Assembly (NCBI GenBank): GCA_019911805.1
Contig: JAIOJV010000016.1
Location: forward strand, 19,287 to 83,286
From: Gammaproteobacteria bacterium
Lineage (GTDB): Bacteria > Pseudomonadota > Gammaproteobacteria > Thiohalobacterales > Thiohalobacteraceae
Direction of reading: 5' to 3'
Length of the DNA: 64,000 nt
Below, piece after piece: positions 29,848 to 40,061 of this stretch; within the stretch, counting starts at the first letter, position 1, and every line of letters begins with the position of its first letter. The notes under the pieces are model-generated. The model saw nothing but the letters and a program-made list of their open reading frames with translations, did not search any database and had not been told where the DNA came from. Made by a program: the position numbers and the translations under genes.

Positions 29848-31323
29848 TCACTCCTCCTCCAGCGTATTGCGCCAGCGCTGGTCGTCGCGGATGAACAAGC
29901 GGTTGGCCTCCTGGGGACCCCAGCTGCCGGCGGGATAGGTGTGGATATAGTCGCGCTCGGTGGACCAGACTTTGAGGATGGGGTCCATCACACGCCAGGC
30001 CCAGGAAACCTCGTCGTAGCGCAGAAACAGTGAACTGTCGCCGTCGATCACGTCCAGTAGCAGTGTCTCGTAGGCGTCGATGTCATACGGTGAACGACTG
30101 CAGGTGGCGGCGTCCAGCTGCTGGGTCACGGCCCGCATCTCCAGACCCGGCTCCTTCACCTGCAACTCCAGCCGCAGGCATTCGTTGGGCTGGATGTTCA
30201 TCAACAGCCAGTTGGGGCGCATCTGCTCGATCTGGGTCTCACGGAACAGCTGCTGCGGCGGATGCTTGAAGCGGATGCCGATCAGCGAATTATCATGCGC
30301 CATGCGCTTGCCGGTGCGTAAAAAAAATGGCACGTTGCGCCAGCGCCAATTGTCGATGTGCAACTTCAGTACGGCATAGGTCTCGGTGCTGCTGCTGGGT
30401 GGTACATCCTTCTCTTCCAGATAGGACACGACCTTGTCCCGACCGACGGTGCCGCGCGCGTACTGGGCGCGGAAGGCGTGTGCGTGCACCGCACTCTGCG
30501 AGATCGGTCGGATGGAACGCAGCACCTTCACCTTCTCGTCACGCAGCGACTCGGCGTCGAGGGTGGCGGGCGGCTCCATGGCCACCAGCGTCAGCATCTG
30601 CAGCAGATGACTCTGCACCATGTCGCGCAACGCCCCCACACCGTCATAATAGCCGGCGCGCATCTCGATCCCCGCCGTTTCGGCATGGCTGATCTGCACA
30701 TGGTCGATGTAGTTGCGGTTCCACAGTGGCTCGAGCATGAGGTTGGCAAAACGGAACACCAGGATGTTCTGGATGGTGCCCTTGCCGAGGTAATGGTCGA
30801 TGCGAAACAGCTGGTCCTCGCGCCAGTGTCGGTGCAGGCGTGCGTTGAGAATCTCGGCGCTCTCGAGGTCGTAGCCGAACGGTTTCTCGATGACCACCCG
30901 GCGCCAGCCGTCGGCGTCGCCATTGAGTTCGACCTCGGCCAGATGATGGCTGACCACACCAAAATCGGTGGGTGCGACCGCCATGTAGAAGGCGATGTTG
31001 GCGGGATATTCGGGTGCGGCCAGGGTCTCGCGCAGTCGCGGATAGAGTTCGGCATCATCCAGGTCGCCGCGAAAGAAGAACAGCCGCTCCAGAAAACGCG
31101 CGAGTACCTTGTGGTCCAGCCCCATGCGCACGCGCTTCTCCAGCCAGCCCGCCACCACCTTGCGCCAGGCGTCGTCGTCCCAGTCACGGCGCCCGACGCC
31201 GAGCACCCGCATCTCCCCAGGCAGCCGTCCAGCCTGCTCCAGATGGTACAGCGCCGGCATGAGCTTCTTCTGTGAGAGGTTGCCGGTCGCGCCGAAGATC
31301 ACGAACGTACAGGGATCGGGCAT
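29848..31323 (-). CDS. zwf: Glucose-6-phosphate 1-dehydrogenase
   Basis: Oxidises glucose-6-phosphate to 6-phosphogluconolactone with NAD(P). 491 residues. The nucleotide-binding start [20 protein letters not shown], the active-site [13 protein letters not shown] around residue 180, and VIEKPFG are present, and the end [15 protein letters not shown] is typical. It lies upstream of pgi and downstream of gnd. No 6-phosphogluconolactonase gene is visible in the window. Confidence 0.97.
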   Translation of the reverse strand: MPDPCTFVIFGATGNLSQKKLMPALYHLEQAGRLPGEMRVLGVGRRDWDDDAWRKVVAGWLEKRVRMGLDHKVLARFLERLFFFRGDLDDAELYPRLRETLAAPEYPANIAFYMAVAPTDFGVVSHHLAEVELNGDADGWRRVVIEKPFGYDLESAEILNARLHRHWREDQLFRIDHYLGKGTIQNILVFRFANLMLEPLWNRNYIDHVQISHAETAGIEMRAGYYDGVGALRDMVQSHLLQMLTLVAMEPPATLDAESLRDEKVKVLRSIRPISQSAVHAHAFRAQYARGTVGRDKVVSYLEEKDVPPSSSTETYAVLKLHIDNWRWRNVPFFLRTGKRMAHDNSLIGIRFKHPPQQLFRETQIEQMRPNWLLMNIQPNECLRLELQVKEPGLEMRAVTQQLDAATCSRSPYDIDAYETLLLDVIDGDSSLFLRYDEVSWAWRVMDPILKVWSTERDYIHTYPAGSWGPQEANRLFIRDDQRWRNTLEEE

Positions 31324-31374
31324 GGCGTTGATCAGTCCTCAGTAGCGAACAGGGACGCGCGTCTGGAAAAGCAC

Positions 31375-31600
31375 TTCAACCGCAAAGGACGCGAAGGCGC
31401 GCGAAGGAAATTCTGAAAAAAATCCAAAAACCGCATTTGCCACGGAAACACACGGAAATACACGGAAGGCGAGGGTGCGGCGGGTTATGAACTCCGTGTG
31501 CTTCCGTGTGCTTCCGTGTGTTTCCGTGGCTGAAATGAGTTTTTTGTTTGTCACTCGTTGATGATTTACCTTTGCGCGCCTTTGCGTCCTTTGTGGTAAA
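31375..31600. repeat. Nested inverted repeat: A-like outer arms around B inner arms
   Basis: Outer arms: 31375-31407 (CAACCGCAAAGGACGCGAAG and onward) and 31569-31600 (CCTTTGCGCGCCTTTGCGTC and onward). Inner arms: 31439-31467 (GCCACGGAAACACACGGAAA) and 31491-31530 (CTTCCGTGTGTTTCCGTGGC at its end). It fills the 290-bp zwf-gnd spacer, which has no gene. Confidence 0.85.
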
Positions 31601-31613
31601 GATTCCTGGCCCC

Positions 31614-32522
31614 TCATTTCTTCGCCACCGCGTGTCCGCCGAAGGCGTTGCGCATCATGGCGAGCAGCTTGTTGGCGTAGCCTTCGCGGTCCTGGCTGGC
31701 GAAGCGCATGGCCAGGGCGAGGGTGATGACGGGCAGCGCCTGGCCCTGATCGATGGCCTCGATGGCGGTCCAGCGGCCCTCGCCGGAATCGGCCACCACC
31801 GGCTGGATGTCCTCGAGCCCCTGATCGGCCTGGAGCGCATCGGCGGTCAGGTCCAGCAGCCAGCTGCGCACCACCGAACCATGGCGCCACAATTCGGCGA
31901 CCTGCGCGAGATCGAGCTGGAACTCCTGCTTGCCGCGCAACAGCGCGAAACCCTCGGCGAGGGCCTGCATCATGCCGTACTCCACGCCGTTGTGGACCAT
32001 CTTGGTGAAGTGCCCGGCACCGACCGGGCCGACGTGCGCCCAGCCATGATCGTGCCCCGGCGCCAGCACCTGCAACGCCGGTTTGAGCCGGGCGATGGCG
32101 GCATCGCTGCCGCCGACCATGAGACAATAGCCGTTCTCCAGCCCCCAGACGCCACCCGAGGTGCCGGCGTCCACGAACTCGATGCCCTGCTCGGCCAGCC
32201 AGGCGCCGCGGCGCTGGCTGTCATGATAATTGGCGTTGCCCCCGTCGACGATCACGTCACCCGGCGCGAGCAGCTCGCGCAGTTCGTCCAGATGCGTCTC
32301 GGTGACGGCACCGGCCGGCAGCATCACCCAGACGACGCGCGGCGCAGTGAGCCGGGTCACCGCGTCGGCCAGCGACCCGGCCGGGATCAACCCCTCCGCA
32401 GCCGCCAGTTCATCGGCGACCGCGCGGGTACGATTGTAGCCCACCACCTCGATGCCACCGCGGCACAGACGGCGCGCCATATTGGCGCCCATGCGTCCCA
32501 GACCGATCATCGCCATACGCAT
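31614..32522 (-). CDS. gnd: 6-phosphogluconate dehydrogenase, decarboxylating, short form
   Basis: Converts 6-phosphogluconate to ribulose-5-phosphate and CO2. 302 residues, the short (YqeC/GndA-like) form rather than the 470-residue form. The dinucleotide-binding motif GLGRMGANMARRL is at the N-terminus. GGNANYHDSQRR and the catalytic Lys in GHFTKMVHNGVEYG are present. The start at 32522 has GGGAG about 9 nt upstream. The short forms are commonly NAD-dependent; this is family knowledge, not visible here. Confidence 0.94.
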   Translation of the reverse strand: MRMAMIGLGRMGANMARRLCRGGIEVVGYNRTRAVADELAAAEGLIPAGSLADAVTRLTAPRVVWVMLPAGAVTETHLDELRELLAPGDVIVDGGNANYHDSQRRGAWLAEQGIEFVDAGTSGGVWGLENGYCLMVGGSDAAIARLKPALQVLAPGHDHGWAHVGPVGAGHFTKMVHNGVEYGMMQALAEGFALLRGKQEFQLDLAQVAELWRHGSVVRSWLLDLTADALQADQGLEDIQPVVADSGEGRWTAIEAIDQGQALPVITLALAMRFASQDREGYANKLLAMMRNAFGGHAVAKK

Positions 32523-32626
32523 TGTGCGTCTCCCTGCTCGTCCTACGGATGTTGGCCAGTATAGCCGCACCTGCGCGGTGCGCCTGCGACCGTGTGACTT
32601 GACGACGCGTGTCCGGCTCCCGCAGG

Positions 32627-32702
32627 CTAGGAGCCTGTCGGACTTGGGACTGATCTACTGCGCCGGGTAAGATAGCCGCCCCAAGTCCGATCAGACTCCT
32701 AG
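32627..32702. repeat. 76-bp inverted repeat in the gnd-glgA divergent spacer
   Basis: Arms of about 22-24 bp: CTAGGAGCCTGTCGGACTTG at 32627 and the complement of AAGTCCGATCAGACTCCTAG at 32702, with two mismatches or gaps. The loop is about 30 nt. Palindromic ends (CTAG) and size suggest a REP-like or miniature mobile unit. It lies between two divergent start codons, so it may carry or separate promoters. Confidence 0.65.
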
Positions 32703-32737
32703 TGCGCTCACCTGCAAACCAGCCCACAGTGCCGCCC

Positions 32738-34189
32738 ATGAAAATCCTGTTCGCCAGCAGCGAGGCCCACCCGCTCATCAAGACCGGCGGACTCGCCGAC
32801 GTCTCCGGCGCACTGCCCAAGGCCCTCGCCGGCCTCGGTCAGGACGTACGCCTGGTGCTGCCCGCCTACTGGGACCTGCTGGCGCGCACCGGCGAGGCCC
32901 GCGAGGTCGGCCGCGTCGATATCGTCGCGGGCATGGGACCGGTGCGGATCCTGCAGACCACCCTGCCCGACACCGATCTGTCCGTCTACCTGGTCGCGGC
33001 ACCGCACTGCTTCGACCGGCTCGGCAATCCCTACGTGGGACCGGACGGCCGCGACTGGCCGGACAACGCGCAGCGCTTCGCCAGTTTCGCGCGCGCCGTC
33101 GTGGAACTGGCCATGGACCGCGCCGGCTTGGGCTGGCAGCCCGATCTGGTGCACTGCAACGACTGGCAGACCGGGCTGGTGCCGGCGTTGCTGGGGCTGG
33201 AGACCACGCGCCCGGCAACGGTCTTCACCGTCCACAATCTAGCCTATCAGGGTCTGTTCGACCGGACGACCTTCGAGACGCTGCGACTGCCTGCTGAGTG
33301 GTGGTCGCCGCAGGCCCTGGAGTTCCACGATCAGGTCTCGTTCATCAAGGGCGGCCTGGTGTACGCTGATCGCATCACCACCGTGAGCCCGACCTACGCC
33401 CGGGAGATCCGCACGCCGGAACTCGGCAATGGCCTCGACGGCCTGCTGAACACGCGCGCCGACGCACTGTCCGGCATACTCAACGGCGCGGACTATAGCC
33501 AGTGGGACCCGGCCACCGATCCGTTGCTGCGGCATCACTTCAGCGCCGCGCAGCCGCAAGGCAAGGCCGCCAACAAAACGGCCCTGCAAGAGGCCTTCGG
33601 ATTGCCACAGGACGCGCATCTGCCGCTGCTCGTGCACGTCGGGCGACTGGTGGAACAGAAGGGCATCGATCTGTTGCTCGACATCCTGCCGGAGCTCATG
33701 ACGCGGCCGCTGCAGGTGGCCCTGCTCGGCAGTGGCCAGAAGCAACTCGAGGACGCCCTGCGCACGGCCCAGGCGGCCTACCCCCGACGGTTCGGCCTGC
33801 GCCTCGGCTACGACGAGCCGCTGGCGCACCTGCTCGAGGCCGGTGGCGATGCCTTCCTGATGCCGTCACGCTTCGAGCCCTGCGGGCTGAATCAGATCTA
33901 CAGCCTGCGCTACGGCACCCTGCCCATCGTGCGCCGCACTGGCGGTCTGGCGGATACCGTGGTCGATACCGACGCCGCCAGCCTTCAACAGGGCACCGCC
34001 ACCGGCTTCGTGTTCGACGCGGCCTCGCCGGAGGCGCTGCTGGCCGTGATCGACCGGGCGCTCACGCTGTACCAACAGCCCGACGCCTGGGCCCGCGTAA
34101 TGCAGACCGCCATGCGCCAGGACTACAGCTGGACACGCAGCGCACAACGCTACGTCGATCTGTATCGCGCTCTGGCCACGGGCGACTGA
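32738..34189 (+). CDS. glgA: Glycogen synthase (ADP-glucose type)
   Basis: Elongates alpha-1,4-glucan from ADP-glucose. 483 residues, GT5 family. The ADP-glucose binding KTGGLADV is at residues 15-22. HNLAYQG, GRLVEQKGIDLL and the catalytic-Glu region PSRFEPCGLNQIYSLRYG are present. The start at 32738 gives the standard MKILFASSEAHPLIKTGG; a longer reading is not supported. It is transcribed away from gnd. No other glg genes are in the window. Confidence 0.96.
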   Translation: MKILFASSEAHPLIKTGGLADVSGALPKALAGLGQDVRLVLPAYWDLLARTGEAREVGRVDIVAGMGPVRILQTTLPDTDLSVYLVAAPHCFDRLGNPYVGPDGRDWPDNAQRFASFARAVVELAMDRAGLGWQPDLVHCNDWQTGLVPALLGLETTRPATVFTVHNLAYQGLFDRTTFETLRLPAEWWSPQALEFHDQVSFIKGGLVYADRITTVSPTYAREIRTPELGNGLDGLLNTRADALSGILNGADYSQWDPATDPLLRHHFSAAQPQGKAANKTALQEAFGLPQDAHLPLLVHVGRLVEQKGIDLLLDILPELMTRPLQVALLGSGQKQLEDALRTAQAAYPRRFGLRLGYDEPLAHLLEAGGDAFLMPSRFEPCGLNQIYSLRYGTLPIVRRTGGLADTVVDTDAASLQQGTATGFVFDAASPEALLAVIDRALTLYQQPDAWARVMQTAMRQDYSWTRSAQRYVDLYRALATGD

Positions 34190-34278
34190 GCCCGACGGGT
34201 GACCCAAGCCCTTGATACATCATCGCCAGGTCCCGAATCCCGGAACACCGAGGGGGCACAATTCGGGCCCTGGTGGTT

Positions 34279-34284
34279 TATAAT
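34279..34284 (+). promoter_or_regulatory. Probable -10 element of ppc
   Basis: A perfect TATAAT 51 bp upstream of the ppc start codon. The -35 region at 17-bp spacing (GCACAA) is a poor match, so an activator or an extended -10 is possible. Confidence 0.5.
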
Positions 34285-34335
34285 GCGGGGCTCTTTGCGC
34301 CGACGCTGCGCGCCGCCAACCTTCGCTGTGGACCC

Positions 34336-37182
34336 ATGATGCCCGAGACCTCCCCGCAGACCGTGATCGACCAGCCCCGCGACAAGGACCTGCGCACCCG
34401 CGTGCGTCTGTTCGGCGACCTGCTCGGCAACGTGCTGCGCGCCCAGGAGGGGGGCCAGGTGCTGGCGGCGGTGGAGACGCTGCGTAAGGGCTTCATCCGG
34501 CTGCGCGGTGCGGACGACGCGCGCCTGCGCGCGCGCCTGATGCGGACCATCGACGGCCTCGACCCGCAGCTGCTCACCCATGTGGTGCGTGCCTTCCACC
34601 TCTACTTCGGGCTGGTCAACATCGCCGAGCAGGCCTTCGAACACCGCCAGCGCCTGCGTGAGCTGTCCAGCGGCGGTCCGTTGTGGCTGGGTTCCTTCGA
34701 CCACACCCTGCGTGAGTTATGTGATCGCGGCATCACCCCCGAGCAGCTGCAGACGCTGTTGGACCAGATCCGCTACATCCCGGTATTCACCGCGCACCCG
34801 ACCGAGTCCAAGCGCCGCACCATCATGGAGACGCTGCGGCGCATCTTCGTGATCAGCGAGCAGCTCGATACCACCAAGCTGAGCAAGGAACAGCGCGACG
34901 AGATCATCCAGGATCTGCAGAACGAGATCCAGATCCTGTGGAAGACCGATGAGGTGCGTGTACACAAGCCGCGCGTGCGCGACGAGATCCGCAACGGGCT
35001 CTATTATTTTCGCGACAGCCTGTTCGACGCCGTGCCGGCCATCTACCGCAACCTGGAACGGGCGGTGCGCCGTATCTACCTCAACGGCAGCCAGGTCGCC
35101 GAGCTGCCGGTCCATGTGCCGAGCGTGCTGCGCTTCGGCTCCTGGATCGGAGGCGACCGCGACGGCAATCCCTTCGTGCTACCCGAGACCACCGAGCTGG
35201 CACTGCGCATGCATATGCGCGAGGCCATTTGCCACTATCTGCGGCGTGTCGATGCGCTGCGCCATAAACTGACGCATTCCGACCTGCTGTGCCAGCCCAC
35301 AGCCGAGTTCCGCGCGGGGCTCGCGCGCGATGAGGAGCGTTTCATAGTAGCCTTCGGGGATCACCCGTCGCGCTACAGCCACGAGCCCTACCGCCGCAAG
35401 CTGTTCATCGTGCGCTACCGCCTGCGCCGTAATCTGGCTGCAATCAACGACCAGATCGACCGCGAGGGCAAGGCCGACCTCGGTCCGTATGAGCACCGTT
35501 ATCTGAACGAGCAGGATCTGCTGCAGGATCTTTATCAGATCCGCGATTCACTGATCAGTCATGGCGATGCGCGCATTGCCGCAACGGACCTGACCGACCT
35601 CATCCGCCTGCTCGAGACCTTCGGCTTCTTCCTGATGCAGCTCGACATCCGCCAGGAATCGACACGCCACGCCGATGCCGTCACGGACGTACTGCGCCAG
35701 TTGCCCGAGGCACCCGATTACACCGCACTCGATGACGCCGACCGGTTGCGGGTACTGGCCGAACGTATAGCCGCCGGTGCACCGCCCGCACTCGACCACA
35801 GCCGGCTCGACGAACCCACGCGCGAGACGCTGGCGGTGTTCGATGTCATGCACCGCATGCGCGGCGAGGTCAGCGCCGAGGCCTTCGGCAACTACGTCAT
35901 CTCCATGACCCACAGGGCCAGCCACGTACTGGAGGTGATGTTCCTGGCCTGGCTTACGGGTCTCGCCGGACGCACTGCCGATGGCTGGTTCTGTCAGATC
36001 CGCATCAGTCCGTTGTTCGAGACCATCGAGGATCTGTCGCACGTCGAGGATGTCCTCACCGAACTGCTCGGCAACACCACCTACCGCGCCCTGCTGGAGG
36101 CCTCGGGCGATCAGCAGGAGGTGATGCTCGGCTATTCGGATTCCTGCAAGGATGGCGGCATCCTCGCCGCCGGCTGGAACCTCTACGAGGCGCAGAAGAA
36201 GATCCTGCGCATCACCGGCGAGCACGGCGTGCGCTGCCGGCTGTTCCATGGCCGCGGCGGTACCATCGGCCGCGGCGGCGGCCCGACCCACGAGGCCATT
36301 CTGGCGCAGCCGCCCGGCACCGTGCACGGCGAGATCAAGTTCACCGAACAGGGCGAGGTGCTGTCGTACAAGTACGGCAACCTGGAAACCGCCATCAACG
36401 AACTCACCATGGGCGTGACCGGCCTGCTCAAGGCCAGTCGCTCACTGGTCCAGCCGGTCGAGCCCGATCGCCGGGAACATCTCGCTATCATGGACGAACT
36501 GGCGCAGATCGGTGAAAAGGTCTACCGCGACCTGACCGACCACACCGAGGGCTTTCTCGACTATTTCTACGAGGTCTGCCCGGTGAGCGAGATCGGCCTG
36601 CTCAATATCGGCTCGCGGCCGAGTCACCGCAAGCAGGGCAGCCGCGCCAAGGCCTCCATCCGCGCCATCCCCTGGGTATTCGGCTGGGCGCAGTCACGCC
36701 ACACCCTGCCGGCCTGGTACGGCATCGGTACGGCCCTCGATACCTGGCGCCAGCACGATCCCGAGCGGCTCATCACACTGCAGACCATGTATCGGGAATG
36801 GCCGTTCTTCCGCGCGTTACTCTCGAACACGCAGATGTCGCTGTTCAAGGCACGCATGGATATCGCGCGCGAATATACGGCGCTCGCCATGGACAAGGAT
36901 CGCGCCGCGAACATCTTCGAGGGGATTCACGCGGAATTCCACCGCACGCGCACGCACGTGCTCGCCGTCGCCAACCAGAAGGTGCTCATTCAGGAGAACC
37001 CGCCGCTGTATCTGTCGCTCAGCCGGCGCGACCCCTATCTGGACCCACTCAACCACATCCAGCTGACGCTGCTCAAGCGCTACCGCAACGAGCGGCTGCC
37101 GGAGGCCGACCGCGAACACTGGCGCGATGCGCTGCTGCGTTCGATCAATGCCATCGCCGGCGGCATGCGCAACACGGGCTGA
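34336..37182 (+). CDS. ppc: Phosphoenolpyruvate carboxylase
   Basis: Carboxylates phosphoenolpyruvate with bicarbonate to oxaloacetate. 948 residues. The catalytic His is in [12 protein letters not shown] near residue 157. The Lys signature is [12 protein letters not shown], and the Gly-rich loop is [26 protein letters not shown] and the allosteric C-terminus RNTG are present. The start is taken as ATG 34336 (MMPETS) after discarding an in-frame ATG inside the promoter. The carbonic anhydrase gene follows 9 bp later. Confidence 0.97.
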   Translation: MMPETSPQTVIDQPRDKDLRTRVRLFGDLLGNVLRAQEGGQVLAAVETLRKGFIRLRGADDARLRARLMRTIDGLDPQLLTHVVRAFHLYFGLVNIAEQAFEHRQRLRELSSGGPLWLGSFDHTLRELCDRGITPEQLQTLLDQIRYIPVFTAHPTESKRRTIMETLRRIFVISEQLDTTKLSKEQRDEIIQDLQNEIQILWKTDEVRVHKPRVRDEIRNGLYYFRDSLFDAVPAIYRNLERAVRRIYLNGSQVAELPVHVPSVLRFGSWIGGDRDGNPFVLPETTELALRMHMREAICHYLRRVDALRHKLTHSDLLCQPTAEFRAGLARDEERFIVAFGDHPSRYSHEPYRRKLFIVRYRLRRNLAAINDQIDREGKADLGPYEHRYLNEQDLLQDLYQIRDSLISHGDARIAATDLTDLIRLLETFGFFLMQLDIRQESTRHADAVTDVLRQLPEAPDYTALDDADRLRVLAERIAAGAPPALDHSRLDEPTRETLAVFDVMHRMRGEVSAEAFGNYVISMTHRASHVLEVMFLAWLTGLAGRTADGWFCQIRISPLFETIEDLSHVEDVLTELLGNTTYRALLEASGDQQEVMLGYSDSCKDGGILAAGWNLYEAQKKILRITGEHGVRCRLFHGRGGTIGRGGGPTHEAILAQPPGTVHGEIKFTEQGEVLSYKYGNLETAINELTMGVTGLLKASRSLVQPVEPDRREHLAIMDELAQIGEKVYRDLTDHTEGFLDYFYEVCPVSEIGLLNIGSRPSHRKQGSRAKASIRAIPWVFGWAQSRHTLPAWYGIGTALDTWRQHDPERLITLQTMYREWPFFRALLSNTQMSLFKARMDIAREYTALAMDKDRAANIFEGIHAEFHRTRTHVLAVANQKVLIQENPPLYLSLSRRDPYLDPLNHIQLTLLKRYRNERLPEADREHWRDALLRSINAIAGGMRNTG

Positions 37183-37191
37183 CATGATTCC

Positions 37192-37830
37192 ATGAAAACG
37201 ACACTCGACGCCATCGCCGCCTTCCGCCGCCTGCGCGACGGCAACCAGCGTTTCGCCGCGGGACTGCGCAGTATCGATACGATGGCCACCCACACCAAGC
37301 GCGCCGAACTGACCTCGGGTCAGACACCGTTTGCCATCATCCTGGGCTGCTCGGACTCGCGCGTACCTGCCGAGATCATCTTCGATCAGGGACTGGGTGA
37401 TCTGTTCGTCATTCGCGTGGCCGGTAATGTCGTGGCACCGTCGCAGATCGGCAGTGTGGAATTTGCCGCCGCCGAGTTCGATATCCGTCTGGTGGTGGTG
37501 CTGGGCCATTCACAGTGTGGCGCGGTCAGTGCCAGCATCAGTGCATTGCGGCATCCCGACGAGGAACATTCACTGAATATCCGCTCCATCGTCGACCGCA
37601 TCCGCCCCGCCATCGCGGGGCTGATGTCGACGGAACTGCGCGACCAGCCGGCGGCGCTGCTGCAGCAGGCCGTCCGGGCCAATGTGCGCGCGTCGGTGAA
37701 CCAGATGCGGCATGGCTCGGTGATGCTCGAGGATCTGACCAACCATGGCGGGCTGCTCATCGTGGGCGCAGAATACTCACTCGAAACCGGCGTCGTGGAC
37801 TTCTTCGACGGCATGCCCGAAAGCGGCTGA
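37192..37830 (+). CDS. Beta-class carbonic anhydrase
   Basis: Interconverts CO2 and bicarbonate. 212 residues. Zinc ligands are visible as CSDSR (Cys and Asp), then His and Cys in GHSQCGAV; FVIRVAGN is conserved. No signal peptide, so cytoplasmic. It follows ppc by 9 bp, so it is almost certainly translated from the same mRNA and would supply the bicarbonate that PEP carboxylase consumes. Confidence 0.95.
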   Translation: MKTTLDAIAAFRRLRDGNQRFAAGLRSIDTMATHTKRAELTSGQTPFAIILGCSDSRVPAEIIFDQGLGDLFVIRVAGNVVAPSQIGSVEFAAAEFDIRLVVVLGHSQCGAVSASISALRHPDEEHSLNIRSIVDRIRPAIAGLMSTELRDQPAALLQQAVRANVRASVNQMRHGSVMLEDLTNHGGLLIVGAEYSLETGVVDFFDGMPESG

Positions 37831-37898
37831 GACCCCGGTGGGAGCGCGGTCGTCTCCGCGCCGCCCGGAACTGTCCAGAATCGCCCTGAGGAGGGACC

Positions 37899-38510
37899 AT
37901 GCGGACACTGCGTCTAATCCTGATCACGCTCACGCTGGCATTAGTGCTGGCGCCACCGGCACCGGCCGGGACGACGCCGACCGAGCTGGTGTTCGGTGTG
38001 GCCGATCAGGTCGTCGCGCGCCTGCGCGAAGGCCAGCCTCTCAACGACAACCAGGCCTATGACCTGGTGGATGACCTCATCCTCCCGCATCTCGATTTTG
38101 AGGCCTTTTCGCGGCTCACATTGGGCAAACACTGGCGCCAGGCGAGCCCGGAACAGCGTGTGGCCTTCACGCACGAGTTCAAGTCGATGCTGATACATAC
38201 CTACGCGAGTTCGCTGAACACCTATGCGGGTGAGGCCTTCGAGCATGTCGGGGAGCGTAACGAGGGGGACGACCGCGTACTGGTGCAGACACGCTTCGTC
38301 CGCAGCCATGGCGAGCCCGTGCGCGTCGATTATCGCCTGCACCGGCGTGACGGTGAGTGGAAGATCTACGATGTGGTCATCGAAGGCGTGAGTATGGTGC
38401 TCAACTACCGCGCGAGCTTCGGCGAGGAGATCAGCCGCGGCGGGCTGGACAAACTCATCCAGCGCATGGCGAGCCACCAGGAGCAGCTGCCGGGTGTGAA
38501 GATTCCGTAG
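37899..38510 (+). CDS. mlaC: MlaC-type periplasmic phospholipid-binding protein
   Basis: 203 residues with a cleavable signal peptide (about residues 1-24, LILITLTLALVLAPPAPAG). The toluene-tolerance/MlaC core is plain: LVDDLILPHLDFEAFSRLTLGKHWRQA, SSLNTYAGEAFEHVG and GEWKIYDVVIEGVSMVLNYR. MlaC shuttles phospholipids between outer-membrane MlaA and inner-membrane MlaFEDB. None of the other mla genes is near, so this is a detached or second copy. A GAGGAGG ribosome-binding site precedes the ATG. Confidence 0.9.
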   Translation: MRTLRLILITLTLALVLAPPAPAGTTPTELVFGVADQVVARLREGQPLNDNQAYDLVDDLILPHLDFEAFSRLTLGKHWRQASPEQRVAFTHEFKSMLIHTYASSLNTYAGEAFEHVGERNEGDDRVLVQTRFVRSHGEPVRVDYRLHRRDGEWKIYDVVIEGVSMVLNYRASFGEEISRGGLDKLIQRMASHQEQLPGVKIP

Positions 38511-38692
38511 CACACCGATGGAAGGCCCCAGGGCAGGGCCGCCCACGGATCCCGACCTGTGGCAGCAGGATGAATCGATTTTTGGCCAGCGTGATGCGCC
38601 GCGCGGGTCGCACGGACGTGCACCAGGACGACGCCAGGGCGATACCAGAATAACTCAGGAATGACTCCGGGACGGCGCTCGGAACGACGCGG

Positions 38693-39073
38693 CTACGCCA
38701 CTTGCACCGGGATGTCGTGGCCCATGCGGACAATCTGATTACGCTCGTTCAGATAGACCAGTGTCGGCTTGAAGCTCACCGCCTCCTGCTGGCTGAGAAT
38801 GGCGTAGCTGCAGATGATGACACGGTCGCCGGGGGCGGCCTTGTGGGCGGCGGCACCGTTCACGGAAACGATACCCGAGCCCTCCTGGGCGCGGATGGCA
38901 TAGGTCGTAAGACGCGCGCCATTGGTCTTGTTATAGATATGGATCTGCTCGTATTCGCGGATCCCGGCCGTATCCAGCAACAGACCATCGATCGCGCAGG
39001 ACCCTTCATACTCGAGCTCGGAGTGGGTCACGCAGGCGTGGTGAAGCTTGGCTTTCAGCAGGGTCAATTGCAT
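38693..39073 (-). CDS. panD: Aspartate 1-decarboxylase (self-processing)
   Basis: Makes beta-alanine from aspartate for pantothenate. 126 residues, the E. coli length. The self-cleavage site Gly-Ser is in YEGSCAIDG at residues 24-25, giving the pyruvoyl group. The Lys-9 and His-11 region ([13 protein letters not shown]) and [14 protein letters not shown] are conserved. Last gene of the panB-panC-panD group here. The start at 39073 fits the family; longer frames do not. Confidence 0.97.
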   Translation of the reverse strand: MQLTLLKAKLHHACVTHSELEYEGSCAIDGLLLDTAGIREYEQIHIYNKTNGARLTTYAIRAQEGSGIVSVNGAAAHKAAPGDRVIICSYAILSQQEAVSFKPTLVYLNERNQIVRMGHDIPVQVA

Positions 39074-39171
39074 GGCGAATGGGAGAGACTGCGGTTGCGG
39101 AGATGGGATTATCTCCGATCGGCGCAGGGGGTGCAATCGACGTCGGTCAAGACTGCAGAAATCACGCCCTA

Positions 39172-40017
39172 CTACAGAGAAATCCGCAGGTTATCGATCA
39201 GGCGCGTCACCCCCAGGCGGACTGCGGCGAGAATCACCAAGTGTGCGTCGCCCGCCGCGGCCGGCTGCAGGTCGGGGCGGCGGATACTGACATAATCCGT
39301 GTGGAACCCCTCGGTCCTCAGGACGTACTCCGCGGCCCGCTCCAGCGCCTCGAAATCCCGCTCACCCGCGCGCAGCTGGTCCGCCACGTCGTTCAGTGTC
39401 TGTGCCAGCAACGGTGCCAGGGCGCGCTGCGTGGCTGTAAGATAACGGTTGCGGGAACTCATCGCCAGGCCATCCGACTCGCGTACCGTCGGCACACCGA
39501 CCACCGCGATGGGCCAGCCCAGATCCGCGACCATGCGCCGGATGACAGCGAGCTGCTGATAGTCCTTCTCGCCGAACACCGCCACGTGCGGCTGCACCAG
39601 GTTGAACAGCCGCGCCACCACCGTGGTCACGCCGTCGAAATGCCCCGGCCGATGGGCGCCCTCCAGCATATCGCCCAGCACGGGCACCGACACCCGTGTC
39701 AGCGTCACCAGTGGCCGCGGGTACATGGTCTCGACACTGGGTAGGAACGCGACATCGGCACCCGCGTCCTCGAGCGCCGCGCAGTCGGCCTCCGGCGTGC
39801 GTGGATAGCGCGCGAAATCCTCGTCCGGGCCGAACTGCAGTGGATTGACGAAGATGCTCGCCACCGTACGATCCGCCTGCGTGCGTGCGGTTTCGACCAG
39901 CCGCAGATGCCCGGCGTGCAGATTGCCCATGGTCGGCACGAAGGCGATGCACGCGCCCTCGGCGTGCCATTGCGCCAGCGTACGGCGCAGGGTCTCGATG
40001 CTGTCGGTTCGGATCAT
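39172..40017 (-). CDS. panC: Pantothenate synthetase
   Basis: Condenses pantoate and beta-alanine using ATP. 281 residues. The family motifs [46 protein letters not shown] and KMSKS-like [10 protein letters not shown] are present. The start at 40017 ([12 protein letters not shown]) is canonical. It lies between panB (44 bp upstream) and panD. Confidence 0.97.
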   Translation of the reverse strand: MIRTDSIETLRRTLAQWHAEGACIAFVPTMGNLHAGHLRLVETARTQADRTVASIFVNPLQFGPDEDFARYPRTPEADCAALEDAGADVAFLPSVETMYPRPLVTLTRVSVPVLGDMLEGAHRPGHFDGVTTVVARLFNLVQPHVAVFGEKDYQQLAVIRRMVADLGWPIAVVGVPTVRESDGLAMSSRNRYLTATQRALAPLLAQTLNDVADQLRAGERDFEALERAAEYVLRTEGFHTDYVSIRRPDLQPAAAGDAHLVILAAVRLGVTRLIDNLRISL

Positions 40018-40061
40018 GGCGGCCCGTGTTGAAGGCTTTTGATCGCACAAACAATCCACAC

